This document shows, piece by piece, positions 1-10,500 of a DNA stretch of 64,000 nucleotides. A model generated the notes under the pieces. That model saw only the letters and a list, made by a program, of their open reading frames with translations, was not told the origin of the DNA and made no database searches. Made by a program: the position numbers and the translations under genes. Each line of letters starts with the position of its first letter. Position 1 is the stretch's first letter. The DNA comes from Lichina pygmaea (Eukaryota; Ascomycota; Lichinomycetes; Lichinales; Lichinaceae), in the NCBI GenBank assembly GCA_963422465.1, contig OY730170.1, positions 3,014,379 to 3,078,378 on the forward strand, given 5' to 3'.

Positions 1-238
1 GAGTATTTTCCGTAAGACTGTGATCCGACTCTCTGCAGTCGATACCTCGGTCGCTCCGCTTTTGTATCGTCGAGATTTAGTCCGTCTTGGTAGACAAGTA
101 AGCAGTCGGACTCGAGCACTTACGATGTCCAATCAAGCGTGCGATGTGGCCGTATGAAGTGACCTTGCCATGCGGAATCTCCTGGACGGCTTGATAGACG
201 GCCGCGAAGAAGTTCGCCGCTTCGTCAGAGCGGGGCAT
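1..238 (-). CDS. Alkyltransferase-like (Atl1/MGMT-fold) DNA repair protein, 5' part only
   Basis: The gene is read leftwards and is cut by the window edge. Exon 1 is 238-124 (38 codons plus one base), a GTAAGT donor follows, and exon 2 starts at 58 after a 65-nt intron; the join keeps frame. The start at 238 is chosen because family similarity begins there; the frame stays open to an earlier ATG at 343. Visible are a segment resembling EIPHGKVTSYGHIARLIG and, after the intron, RVGSQSYGKY. These match the helix-turn-helix of O6-methylguanine-DNA methyltransferases and of alkyltransferase-like proteins, which flip alkylated guanines and hand them to nucleotide excision repair. The active-site motif (PCHR in MGMT, PWHR in Atl1) lies beyond the edge, so enzyme and non-enzyme forms cannot be told apart. 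The short N-terminus favours the small Atl1-type protein (inference). Confidence 0.75.
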
Positions 239-387
239 GCTATAAGATTCGTAGTGGCGACTTTGTATCAACGCCCAAAGCGCATATGGATGGTGGAAGA
301 TTGCCTTCACTGGGACAAAGCAGCATGGGGTTTGACTAAGCATAAGAGAGCTTCTCCTGTTCTAACCGCCTAAACGTAGCCGCCGTC

Positions 388-1434
388 ATGACCCTCGCAG
401 ACTATCTCGCAAAGAGATATCTTACGGCCGACCCTCAGCCGGAAAAAAGGTCGAAGAAACGCAAGCGAAAACAGCAAGCTGATGAAGGACTGGTCGTCGA
501 CGACGATGCGGCTCTTGACTGGAATGCGAGCCGACTCCATGATCAAGATGAAGACGGACCGGTGACAGGTACACGCCGTTCAAGACCCCTACCGCGAGCT
601 ACGATCGTCGTTGGCGTCTTGGCTGACTCGTTCCGCATAGTCTCCGCGGGAAGTGCCGATTTCCGCCGCTCCAAGGCTTCCGGATGGAAGACCATCGGGG
701 CGCCTGCCCCGAGCTCGGCCGAGCAGGCCGCCGCCGACGCCATCATCGCCTCGGCGACGGCTGAGAACGCAGCGCGCGACGCCGCAGAAGACGAATCACC
801 CGCCTTGGTGGGCGATCTGCCGGATGGGGTGGCCAAGATGGAGTCCGGAGCCCACGCCGGCCTTCAGAGCGCCGAGCAGGTCACGGCAGCGCTGCGGGAG
901 CGGCAGGCTGAGGAGCGAGCACGATTCGAGCGCGAAGGCGACGCGACGTCGGGCCGCGGACAAGAGACGATCTATCGCGACGCGAGCGGGCGGATTGTCA
1001 ACGTGGCCATGAAGCGCGCCGAGGCGCGACGCAAGGCGGAGGAGGAGGCGGCCAAGAAGGCCGCGGCCGAGGAGGCCCAGAAGGGCGCGGTGCAGCGGGC
1101 GCAGCGCGACGCGCGGAAGCAGGAGCTGGAGGAGGCCAAGTTCATGACCTTCGCGCGCTCGGCCGACGACGCCGATCTGAACCGGGAGCTGCGCGAGCGC
1201 GAGCGCTGGGACGACCCGGCGGCGCAGTTCCTGACGCGCAAGAAGGCGGGCAAGAGCGTCACGGGCAGACCGCTGTACGACGGCGCCTTCCCGCCCAACC
1301 GCTACGGCATCCGTCCCGGTCATCGCTGGGACGGCGTCGATCGCGGCAACGGCTTCGAGAGGGACTACTTTGCCGCGCAGAATCGACGGCGGAACCACCG
1401 CGAGCTGGAGTACGCCTGGCAGTTGGACGAGTAG
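388..1434 (+). CDS. BUD13: Bud13/Cwc26 pre-mRNA splicing factor
   Basis: Intronless ORF of 348 residues. The N-terminus has the family block LADYLAKRYLTAD (residues 3-15) followed by a basic KKRKRK stretch. The middle is charged and predicted to be helical (about 195-285, Glu/Ala/Arg-rich). The C-terminus (about 290-348) holds the diagnostic block GRPLYDGAFPPNRYGIRPGHRWDG...GNGFE. Bud13 is a subunit of the RES (retention and splicing) complex with Snu17 and Pml1, acts on activated spliceosomes in the nucleus and helps retain unspliced RNA. Length and both conserved ends agree with filamentous fungal homologues. It is divergent from the upstream repair gene, with about 150 bp between the two ATGs. 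Confidence is high because both ends of the family are present in one uninterrupted frame. Confidence 0.95.
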   Translation: MTLADYLAKRYLTADPQPEKRSKKRKRKQQADEGLVVDDDAALDWNASRLHDQDEDGPVTGTRRSRPLPRATIVVGVLADSFRIVSAGSADFRRSKASGWKTIGAPAPSSAEQAAADAIIASATAENAARDAAEDESPALVGDLPDGVAKMESGAHAGLQSAEQVTAALRERQAEERARFEREGDATSGRGQETIYRDASGRIVNVAMKRAEARRKAEEEAAKKAAAEEAQKGAVQRAQRDARKQELEEAKFMTFARSADDADLNRELRERERWDDPAAQFLTRKKAGKSVTGRPLYDGAFPPNRYGIRPGHRWDGVDRGNGFERDYFAAQNRRRNHRELEYAWQLDE

Positions 1435-2385
1435 GCAAACGGTGGGGGGACCGTTCTTCCGAAGAGCACCTCTCTCCGCCGAAGAGCCGTTGTGGCAGTC
1501 GTCCCACCGACGAGAGTACACCTCATCGGCCTATACCTCTCTCATCTTGGTGCTCACCTCGTCTCCAACTTGTTGCTCTATCGAGTTCTACATCCGTATC
1601 GAGTTGAACACCTTGTGCTCGTCCAGACGACACGGACCTTTTTTATATCCACGATGGTCTTTCGAGTGAATGTCCCCTTCTTGTTCTTGTTCTTCTTCTT
1701 CTTCTCCTCCTCCTCCTTCCCCTTCGTCACTGCTCATCCAATTTCACAGCAAGCAACATCTACCTTTCCAGCGACAAGAACCCGCTCTACTTACCTCCCG
1801 TACATACACACCGGCTCTGGTTTTCTGCAAGCATCTACAGCTGATCCCATCACGTCATGCCAAGCAATCAGAAGACGCCCCTATCTGCTCCGCCTCCGAC
1901 CCTAGCTGTTCTGCACACAAGAAAACCGCTGAAGGTCCGGAGCAGGACTACAAAAACCGTATGAAGTCCGACCCTGCGCAGGGCTGCATGTCTGAAGCAG
2001 GGCCAGTAAACTGCACAACCCCCCCCCCCCCCAAAGTAACAAGCACAGCAACTACTCTTCTCCTGGTCGGGAGAGGGCCACTGCCCATGTTTGCTTACTG
2101 ATGTAGCAGTAGCTCTTCGGTGCCGTACCGTAGATAATAGTTTCTGCCTGGTCGTCATGTTATGTGTTCGGTGCCTGCTGCTACTGCAGGAACGGATTGT
2201 TGACGCCGAAGCCGATTCAGCGCCAGCTCATCTACATCAACCACAACAAGCTGCTGTACTGGCCATTAAAGCAGGCAGCTGCCTACCTTAGTTCTTCTGC
2301 TGACGTCTGCTTATGTCACCGCCCTATGCTCTTACCCTCTCGATGTTTCTTTGGTATATATATCTCTATCTCTCTCTTTACTTTT
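1435..2385. other. Intergenic: pyrimidine-rich 3' flank of BUD13
   Basis: No convincing gene. The stretch has CT-rich tracts (about 1680-1725), a run of 12 C at about 2021-2032, and open frames without codon structure or family similarity. It probably holds the BUD13 3' UTR and the pol III upstream region of the tRNA-like genes. Confidence 0.5.
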
Positions 2386-2525
2386 GAACGATTAGCTTAG
2401 TGGAAAGAGCACTTGTCGGCGGGCATTGTGTCAGACGGTTGATCCGTGGGCACAGTCTGCCCAGCTGGGCGCTTGATCCGCTCACTGACAGATAAGGGGC
2501 GTGGGTTCGATTCCCACATCGTTCA
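2386..2525 (+). tRNA. tRNA-like gene copy 1, with a large structured insertion in the anticodon arm
   Basis: A 7-bp acceptor stem pairs GAACGAT (2386-2392) with ATCGTTC before the final A at 2525. The D arm contains TAGCTTAGTGG, a perfect A box. The T arm GTGGG-TTCGATT-CCCAC is perfect and forms the B box. An anticodon-type stem pairs CTTGT with ATAAG. The 140-nt length exceeds a normal tRNA by about 67 nt, all in the anticodon arm, as expected of an intron. That insertion contains hairpins (ACGG-TTGAT-CCGT, GCCCAGCTGGGC) and an enclosing TGTCAG/CTGACA pairing. A T-rich pol III terminator follows. The residue at position 33 appears to be G, not U, so I cannot assign an anticodon. It may be an unusual intron-bearing tRNA, a tRNA pseudogene or a tRNA-derived RNA. 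Confidence 0.55.
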
Positions 2526-2635
2526 TACATTAAATTTTTTTTAATTTTTATTCGGACTCTAGAAATCATGTGACCATTGGCTACCCCTTGCTACAGTAGT
2601 TTGCTATATATATTCCTCTTCCTTCCCCTATTTCT

Positions 2636-2777
2636 GAACGATTAGCTTAGTGGAAAGAGCACTCGTTGGCGGGCATTGTGTCAGACGGTTGATCCGTGGG
2701 CACAGAGTCTGCCCAGCTGGGCGGTTGATCCGCTCACTGACAGATGAGGGGCGTGGGTTCGAGTCCCACATCGTTCA
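2636..2777 (+). tRNA. tRNA-like gene copy 2, tandem duplicate
   Basis: Second copy starting exactly 250 bp after the first, 142 nt long. Acceptor, D and T arms are the same. The anticodon-type stem is CTCGT/ATGAG where copy 1 has CTTGT/ATAAG, so one base pair has changed on both sides. The second insertion hairpin is GCGG-TTGAT-CCGC, perfect here but imperfect in copy 1. The T-loop is TTCGAGT instead of TTCGATT. The insertion has two extra bases (CAGAGTC versus CAGTC). A T-tract terminator follows at about 2787-2800. Paired changes suggest the RNA fold has been under selection. Anticodon not assignable by eye. Confidence 0.55.
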
Positions 2778-3941
2778 TACATTAAAATCCTTTCTTTTTT
2801 TTGGAATTCTAGTCCAGTACTACAAGAGTAACACAGCGTGCCTACCACGATGATTTCCAGTAAGCTCTTAATAGATACGAGAGTTTCCCTCGCAAGTTAA
2901 AGTACCAAGTCCACCCCCGCAAAAAGTCTTCGGCGGATGCTTGGTGACAGTACTTCCGTAGCCCTCGCGACATCGTGGAAAGGGAAGGCGCGTCCCCAAG
3001 CGCGCGCACACAAAGACCGGACGAGTTTTTGGTGCCACCAGAACAGACGCAGCACCCAGAGCTCCCGAAGACGAGAAGTGCAGACAAAAAGAGAGAGAAT
3101 TGTAGGGATTGTCGGATCTAGCCGGTGTGTGATCGGACGGAGTGCGGATACCAGGGGCTACTAAAGGTACTAGAGATCGTTCAGATGCTGGAGGTAGCGG
3201 TAGACCCAGAGAGCGGAGCTGTTCATGGACCTAGGAGCATTGGAGGTATGGATTAGAGAGAACTCCTACGATGCCCATTGAGATATAAGTACGTATACAA
3301 GGAAAATTTCACGACAGGATAGGGCAGGACAGGACAGGTCAGATAGATCGCCTGCAAGCCACGGCAGAATCATAGTCGACGACCCTGTCGTGCCCGTTCC
3401 GTCTTCTCGCTGACCCCACGTAAGTTTGATATCAAGGAACGAATAGGGTGATCGAGTACATACATCGCCTGACATGCTCCTTCGGCTGTCTCTTCTCCTC
3501 CTCCTCCTCCTCCTCCTCCTCCTCCTCCTTCTCTACTTTTTCTCCTCCCCTGTTGATCTCCAAGACTCTGCTCGCATGGCTCATAGCTCACAAGTGATTG
3601 GGCATAGATGATTGGGCGCAAGTGACAGCTCACAGGTAGTCAGTACTGCAATCACGACTGCAGCCAAAGAAGAGAAGAGGATCCCCCGCAGTGCCTGTAG
3701 AACGGCTGGTTATCTCTTCGCTGGTATCATGATTCGCTTTCAAGCCTGACTGTCGCCCACTCCTCGACTTCCATCTCGTCTTAATTCCCCCTTACTTCCA
3801 CCCCCAATCCATCCGCCGAGACAGATATCGCTACACGACAATCATGTGCATTCGAGAAGTAAAAGTGAGAGAAAGACAGCAGAAGGGAGGAGACTGTGTG
3901 CATATGTGTGTTCCGTGTAAAAACCCAAGTCCACCTCCTGA
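2778..3941. other. Intergenic with a (CTC)n microsatellite
   Basis: No supportable gene. It contains a CTC trinucleotide run at about 3496-3530, a TACTTCCGTA decamer at 2951-2960, and the presumed 3' UTR of the TFIIF-alpha gene near 3842-3941. Confidence 0.5.
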
Positions 3942-6526
3942 TCAACGACGCGTCGTCGAGCTAGAAGCACCACCAGAAGACCCGTTGGCGCCGGCTGCGG
4001 CTCGCGGCATGAGTTTCTTGTTGACCCGATCGAAGGTCGACACGCGTCGCACGAGGGCAATGAAGGGCGTCCGCTCCGACTCGGTGATCCGGCCCTTGAA
4101 CAGGTTGAGCAGTTCGTTGATCGTCGTTCCGCGTGGCGGGATGCTTGCGATGATTTCGGCTTCCGCGATGGATTGTGCTGTATTTCAATCGGCGCCGAAA
4201 AGATTGGGCCCATGCCTGTCAGTGTCGGGTAATGGAAGGGATTGCGGGAAAGAACAATAGCGATGGTGATGATGATGACGGTGATGGCAATGACGAGGAG
4301 GATGTTGGTATCCTCGGCTCAAAACAACTAGTACGAACCTCCACCTAGAAACGATGTTCCCGCCGTCGGACTGCCCGCTCGACTTCCGTTCGTTGACTTG
4401 GCCCCCGTCGACCGCACGCCCTGGCTGAGCGGTGTCGGGCTTCCGGCTCGCGAGCCTCGAGGGCTGTTAGACGTCGCCTTCGGCTTGCTGATCTTCCTGC
4501 GGCTCGCGCCGTCGCTCATCTCTCCCCCCGTTGCGTCTCCATCGCTGCCCGAGCCAGCTCCGGTCCGGCCTCTCTTCTTCGAATCGGGGAGCGCGGTCCT
4601 GGCGAGGCTCCCTCCGGCCTTTGTCGCGTCCACCGGGACGTTCGTCGAGACGTTGCGTTGCCGAGAGCCTTCGACCGCCGCTCCCAAGGAGATCGGCGTC
4701 ATGGGACGTGAGAGAGGCTTCGGTGTCGAGGTACCGGTCGGCTGCGACGAGCTGTGCTGCTTCTTGGACTTCTTGCGGGCCGACTCGGTGCCGCTGATCT
4801 CGGATAGCGTTGGTGACCCAGGGCGCTTCAGGTGCGATCCGGCCTTCTTCAGCGGATCGGAGTGCTTCATCCGACCCGAGGGTGTGTTGGACCCCTTGGT
4901 CGACGCACCAGACGGCAGTCGGCTGCCATCCTTGTCCTGGCCTTTGCCCTTATCCCCTTTCTCGTCCGGCTTGCCTTCTTCCTCCTTGCGTCTTTCTTCT
5001 TCCGAGTCTTCCGTTGCACTCTACAGATGTGATTGGTTAGTCAATCCTGCACGAAGATCGTTTTTCGAAGGCGATCATCCAAGAAAATCAAACCGGCAAG
5101 ATAAACGGCTCACCTCGTCAGTATAAGGATTCGAATCGGTATCGTCCTCGTACATCATATTCTTCTCGTGGTCTCGGAGAGCCCTCCGCACGCGCCGGCC
5201 CAGTTTCCTCGCCATCTGCTCTTCCTTCTTGTCCTCGTCGTCCGCCTTGTCGTACTCATGCTCGTCCTTGAGATTAAAGATGTTAGCTTGCAGATGGTCG
5301 CGCTTGATGCGATTCTCTGCTTCCTTCGCCTCCTCCTCTTCGCCCTCGAACAGCGGATTCTCCTCGTCGTCTGCGAAGCGGTCCTCTTCAAAGTCCAGGT
5401 CGTTAGCATCGGCGAGCTCGCTTCTCTTGGCCGGTCCGGCTGCCGAAGCACCCTGGTCGTCCCATTTCCCTAGGAAGAGTCTGCTGGCTTGCTTCCGGTT
5501 GCGGTCCTCTTCCTTCTTCTGTCTCTCCTCTTCGATAGATTTCATCATCCAGCGCGGCTCCTTGACTTTCTTGCTCATCCGTGCCTCGGCCTCCTCGATC
5601 GTCAGCGCCTTAAACTGGTTCTTCGGCGTGAACTTGTACCACTTCTCGACCGGAATCACGCTGAAGCTTTTCGTGCCGATCGTCATGGCGACATGCATGT
5701 CGGACAGTGCCGACTCGTACCCACCGACCCAGATGTTCTTGTTGTCAAAGTCCTCGAGATGCCAAGGCAGCGTCTCCTCGTACCGAAGCTTCTGAGCTTT
5801 GGCCGCCTCCGGAGTCAGATTGGTACGATAGACCTGTTCCGTCTTCCTCTTGGGCTTGCCCTTTTTGGCGTTTGCCGTTCGGGTCGCAGCGGTAGGGGCG
5901 ATTTGGGCCAGTTCGGCCTGTTTCTGGGCTTCTCGCTCTTGATGTAGAATCTCCTGTTGCTCCCGCTCTTTATCGTCCAACACGCCTTCCTTCGACTCTG
6001 ACACGCCGTCCTCATCCTTGACTGCTCCGGCTCCCGAAGGCGGCGCGCGAGGATCTCGACGATGTAGCCGGACCGGTCGAGTAAAGTCCTGCTCGCTAGT
6101 TGGATCGATAGTCTTCTTCGATGCGAACTTGGCCACGTGGAACCGAAGCCCCTCTAGGAGAGCTCGCTTGGTAGTGTAGATGGGCCAGTAGAACGTCTTG
6201 TCTGGATCGTTTGGCGGTTCGGAAAAGCCACGGGGGTCTTTCGCCGGCACCGCAGGCTGGCTCCGCGATGCTGCAGGCTGTGCATGATTCGCCGGCAACG
6301 GCCTCCCTGCTGCTGGTAATGGCTGCGAACTCGGTCCTTGCGAACTCGCACTTGTGCTCTGACTGCCCTTGCCAGCGGGGAGAGTCTGTTGCGAGGTCGA
6401 CTGCGGTCTGCGATCTCGTTTCGGTCGTACGAGTGGATCGTCATTCCTCGGACGTCGGACCATAGGCGGCGGGCGACCATTAGGGGTCCGGCCCGAGGCC
6501 GGGAACGCCGATGGCGATGCGCTCAT
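3942..6526 (-). CDS. TFG1: Transcription initiation factor TFIIF alpha subunit (RAP74/Tfg1)
   Basis: Three exons on the minus strand: 6526-5114, 5020-4339 and 4177-3942, total 776 residues in one frame. Donors are GTGAGC at 5113 and GTTCGT at 4338; a GTGGAG donor a few bases upstream would also keep frame. The first acceptor is preceded by a TGACTAAC branch point. The conserved N-terminal TFIIF core is clear (FYWPIYTTKRALLEGLRFHVAKF, then PWHLEDFDNKNIWVGGYE). A long acidic/basic charged centre and a Ser/Gly/Lys-rich linker follow. The last exon encodes the C-terminal winged helix (AEIIASIPPRGTTINELLNLFKGRITESE). TFIIF binds RNA polymerase II and supports initiation, start-site choice and elongation. 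The start at 6526 (MSASPSAFPASG) was preferred over an in-frame ATG at 6664 because conserved sequence begins after it. Confidence 0.93.
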
Positions 6527-7527
6527 CGCTGCCAAGTCTCCACTGTCTTCACCGTCCTGCAACTGACAGCTATAGCATGTGTTGGCTCTTACACTGCTAG
6601 TCTGGTTCTGATGGGTCGTAGAATCACTCGACAAGCAAGGTGGATGTGAAAGTCGCTGGCTCAATACCTACCAAGTCCGAGGAGTGAAATGAGGCTGCCA
6701 AAGGTCGGTGTTAATGGTACTGGACTGACCCAGGGCTAAGTCTCCTTTCAATCGTCACTAGTGAGCACGTAGATTCCGCTGACAATGGCTAACACCGTCG
6801 CGCTTAATGCGGCTGCGCTAGTCCACGCCTGGACAGCCAACATCGGCTGAGGGCTCAGGCGGCTATTGATGATGTAATCCATCGAACGGATTATTAATGT
6901 TCCAGCTGAACCTCTACCTCGTACTCTTTCGTGCCCTTCTCCTTTGACCACTGGCAGTTGTATTGCTCGTGGTGCGACTGTAAGAAGAGAAGCCCCTGTT
7001 AGACATCACAATACCATCTTCCTCGGACTACGGCATCGGTATCGCCAAGGGCTGGTTCCAGTGAACCCTGAAGCTGGTCCAGAGTCTTTGCGGTACGGTA
7101 CGGTACTAAATACTTGGAGATCGTACGTTCCACCAACACGTTTTCGTGTTACTCTCAAGGTGGCCAGCCTCCCTACGACTGTAGCCGGATTTGGTTCGCT
7201 GCATGTTTACTATTATAGTTTCCGTTAGCGGCTCATCTTGTCATTCACTCTATGCTTCTCCAGTGTCTTCATGGCAGCAGGTGTTCACATGCTCGCTTTA
7301 TGGTTGCTCCATGAGATAACTGGGCAGCTTGTGGCATGATGTCATATCCATCTGCTCGGCCACATGAAAATCGTCACTCATGCTTGGTATCCACACCTGT
7401 ACGTACGTACATACAGTCAAGTCTCCCGAGTGATTTTCTCCAGCAGGAAAGACAGCCGCTATCACCGTGCGCTGCGTTGAGCTAGAACAGCTCGCCTCAC
7501 AGCAGTCTCATCAATACTTTTGAAGCT
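6527..7527. other. Intergenic between divergent TFIIF-alpha and the Cid1-like gene
   Basis: About 1 kb between two divergent genes, so it presumably holds both promoters. A minus-strand 44-codon ORF (6882-6748) encodes one hydrophobic segment but matches no family I know. GTAC-rich motifs (CGGTACGGTACGG near 7090; TACGTACGTAC near 7400) occur. No RNA gene seen. Confidence 0.45.
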
Positions 7528-10500
7528 GTGAATGCTACAAGTGGTAACATAAACAGCACCCTTCGCTATCCTGGTCTCGACAGAGCAAGTGGCCTAACTC
7601 TTGGTAGGGTAGAAGATCCCACGTTAAGCACCAAGTCAGCGATGGCATTGCAGAGCAAGAGTGAGGCGGGCTCTACCGCGACTGGTCACAGAGACTCCGC
7701 GGTTGCAGCTGCTGGGAATAGGCGCGAGTTCGGTTCGGTGCGAGGCCCGCGAGGCAAGAGCGCAAGAGGGGGAAGGGACATCCCCGATACACAACTGCGG
7801 ACCGGAAGGGGCCCGAACCCCGTGCAGGAGAGTCCGAAAGGCGGAGTTTTGTTCGAAGAGGGAGATTTTCCAGTCTTAGGTGCTGGCCAAGCAAGCCTTG
7901 GAGGAAGACCGCCGGCCGCACCTTCAGCCCCCGCAGAGCCTGCAGCCGAGCCTCCAGAGGAGCAACCTAACTTGGAGGAAAGACTTCGCGGGATGATACT
8001 TCACAATCTGCCCAAAGACGTCGGTGCAGAGCTGGCAGGTGTCGGCGTGCCACCCGCTGCTCAGAGTCTACCCCCGCATATGCTTGCCGCGACAGAGGAA
8101 GAGAAAGCGTGGTTCATTGCGCAAAGAAACACTCGTGGTGTGCCACCTCCCGTACCTGTGGCCCAACAACCATCGACATCTACGATGGGTAATCGAAGGA
8201 TGAATCAGGCATATCGCAGACATAATCCTAACGAGTTCGACTACCAAAGCGAGCAAGCTGGGCCCGGGACCCATTACATCGCTAGCAATGCCACCCCGTC
8301 TACTTTTCCTCCATACTCACAGAACCGGGAAGTAGGCAGACCTAATTTGGCGCACACCCCTCCTGGACCACCTATTTCCCCACCCCGCGAACATGTTCTT
8401 ACTCCGCCTAACCATGTGCCGTATCCGGTTCGCCAACCTCAATGGCGTGGGGGAATGGCACGACGAGGACGGGGAATGCAAGACACGATTTATCGACGAC
8501 CGCCGCCTGGTCACGACTTCAGACCTCCTCCGACCCGAGTTCAGCCACCATACGTCCCGCCGACGGTGCCCGAGCCCATCCATCCACTTGTTGTGCTACA
8601 GTGCGATCGACTTAACGACATTGCACTCTCGCTGGTGGCAGAAATGGCCATCAACGACCAGGAGCTGCAAGAAAAAGACAGCTTCAGGAGGTTTGTGGAG
8701 CACAAAGCCCGAGAGGCTATCACGGCGTACGAGCTAGGCCAGTCCAGAGAAGACGAGTTCGAGCCCGCTCGTGTGCAGCTGGTGGCCTTTGGGAGCCTAG
8801 GATCAACTTTCGCGCTGAAATCCTCCGATATGGATTTGATGCTCCTGTCCCCGCAGTCTCGACCGCCGGCGTCAGCGTCGGACTCGCCAATCCCGCGATT
8901 GCTGGAAAAGCATTTTCTGGAAGCCGGGTGGGGTGCCAGATTGCTGACTCGGACGAGAGTCCCAATAATTCGTCTCTGCGAGAACCCCCCTGACGACCTG
9001 TTCGAAGCGTTGAAAGAAAGTCGAGAGCACAGGGAAACCGATCCTGGCTCTCCTGCTAATCAGGAGTCACCCAAAGAGGGCGACGCGAAGGGTGGCACCC
9101 GTGAAGACATAGCAAAGAGTCGTCGCGAGTGCGAGACGAAGGGCGATGCTGAAGACGACGAGGAAGGGAGCCGCGGCGAGCGTGAGGGGAAGGGCGACAC
9201 TGGAGACCGCCAAGGAACAACACGAGGCCAACGTGGCGATGGTCAAAGTGGACCCAACTCAAACCCGGAGGCAGCCCGGAACGATCAGACGCCGCGCAAA
9301 TTCTCGCTAGAAGAACTGAAGTCTGCTCCGCAACGGCCGCAGGAAGACGTTCTACGTTATTATTCTCGGACCAAGAAGCTTCTCGGTTTTGTCACTGACG
9401 GCAACAGCTTGCCGCACATGAGCGACGACAAGGATGAGCAGGCTGCACTGGAAGCGAGCATCATCGACACCTTCATTACGGGTCTTCAGAGCGAAGCTCT
9501 CCGACAGAGAGTACGCCAGCACCAATCGGTGCACGGAGCACAGCAGTCGCCATCTCTTGTGAACGCATGGATCGAGATCGAAGGAGAGCATATGGTAATG
9601 GCCTGGGAGTCGCGGGCTGTGGGAGAACACTCCGCCGCGAGAGAGGCCGAGGGCGAGCGGATTGTGCAAGACTGGCGCGGTCTTCACAAACGATCCAACA
9701 TCGGAAGGGCTGGCTTCGAACGGATCCTGCACCGCTTGTGGCATAGACTGAAAGCGATGCCGTCGATCAAAGTGGAGCAGCTCTCGCAGAGATACAAGGA
9801 GAACGGACAGGCCTATTTTTCACGCTGTGTCCAGCTTCTGGAAGAGCTTTGCGGTCACGAGGTCAAAGACAGCAAACCAGGCCCATCAACCGACGTTCAG
9901 CGGCGGGTGATGGCGGTGGTCAGCAGACGCTTTGTCGCCGGACTCCGCAACGACGCCATCAAGCAGCGGCTAGAAGATTATCTGCAAAGGAATGTAGACG
10001 CCACACTCTTTGATCTGGGAAACCAACTCGAGGCTGAGTATCGCCTCAGTGGCCTCAAAAAAGCGATCGAGGGTGGCTCCTTGAACGCGACGGAGGAGCA
10101 GCTGGTCGAAGACTACGCAAAGCTTGTGCGAGAGCACGGTGCAGGCTCGCCTTTGCCCGCTGTCGCGGAAGCCTATGATCGCATCAAAGACCTTGTTGAC
10201 CATTCAGTTGCAGCAAAGGCACCACAGCTTGAATTCCCCAACATCGGAGCAGGGATTCTGTGCGATGTCAACTTCTCCAACCATCTCGCCCTACACAACA
10301 CCGTGCTCTTGCGCTGCTACAGTCATTGCGATGCTCGAGTACGCCCTCTGGTGCTTGCCGTCAAAGCATGGGCGAAGCTACGTGAGATCAACTCTCCATA
10401 TCGTGGCACACTCTCGTCATACGGTTATGTTCTGATGGTCCTCCATTTCCTGGCCAATGTCGCTTTTCCACCCGTCGTGCCGAACCTACAACTTGCATGG

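Noticed and set aside
796-1521. Long open frame antisense to BUD13
   Set aside because: Lies opposite a conserved, charged coding region; composition is what the complement of Glu/Ala/Arg codons gives, and no family similarity.
4398-5126. Plus-strand 242-codon ORF over TFIIF-alpha
   Set aside because: It crosses two exons and an intron of the well-supported minus-strand gene and has no domain.
6748-6951. Small minus-strand ORF with one hydrophobic segment
   Set aside because: Too short, no family match and no supporting context; could be real but not supportable.
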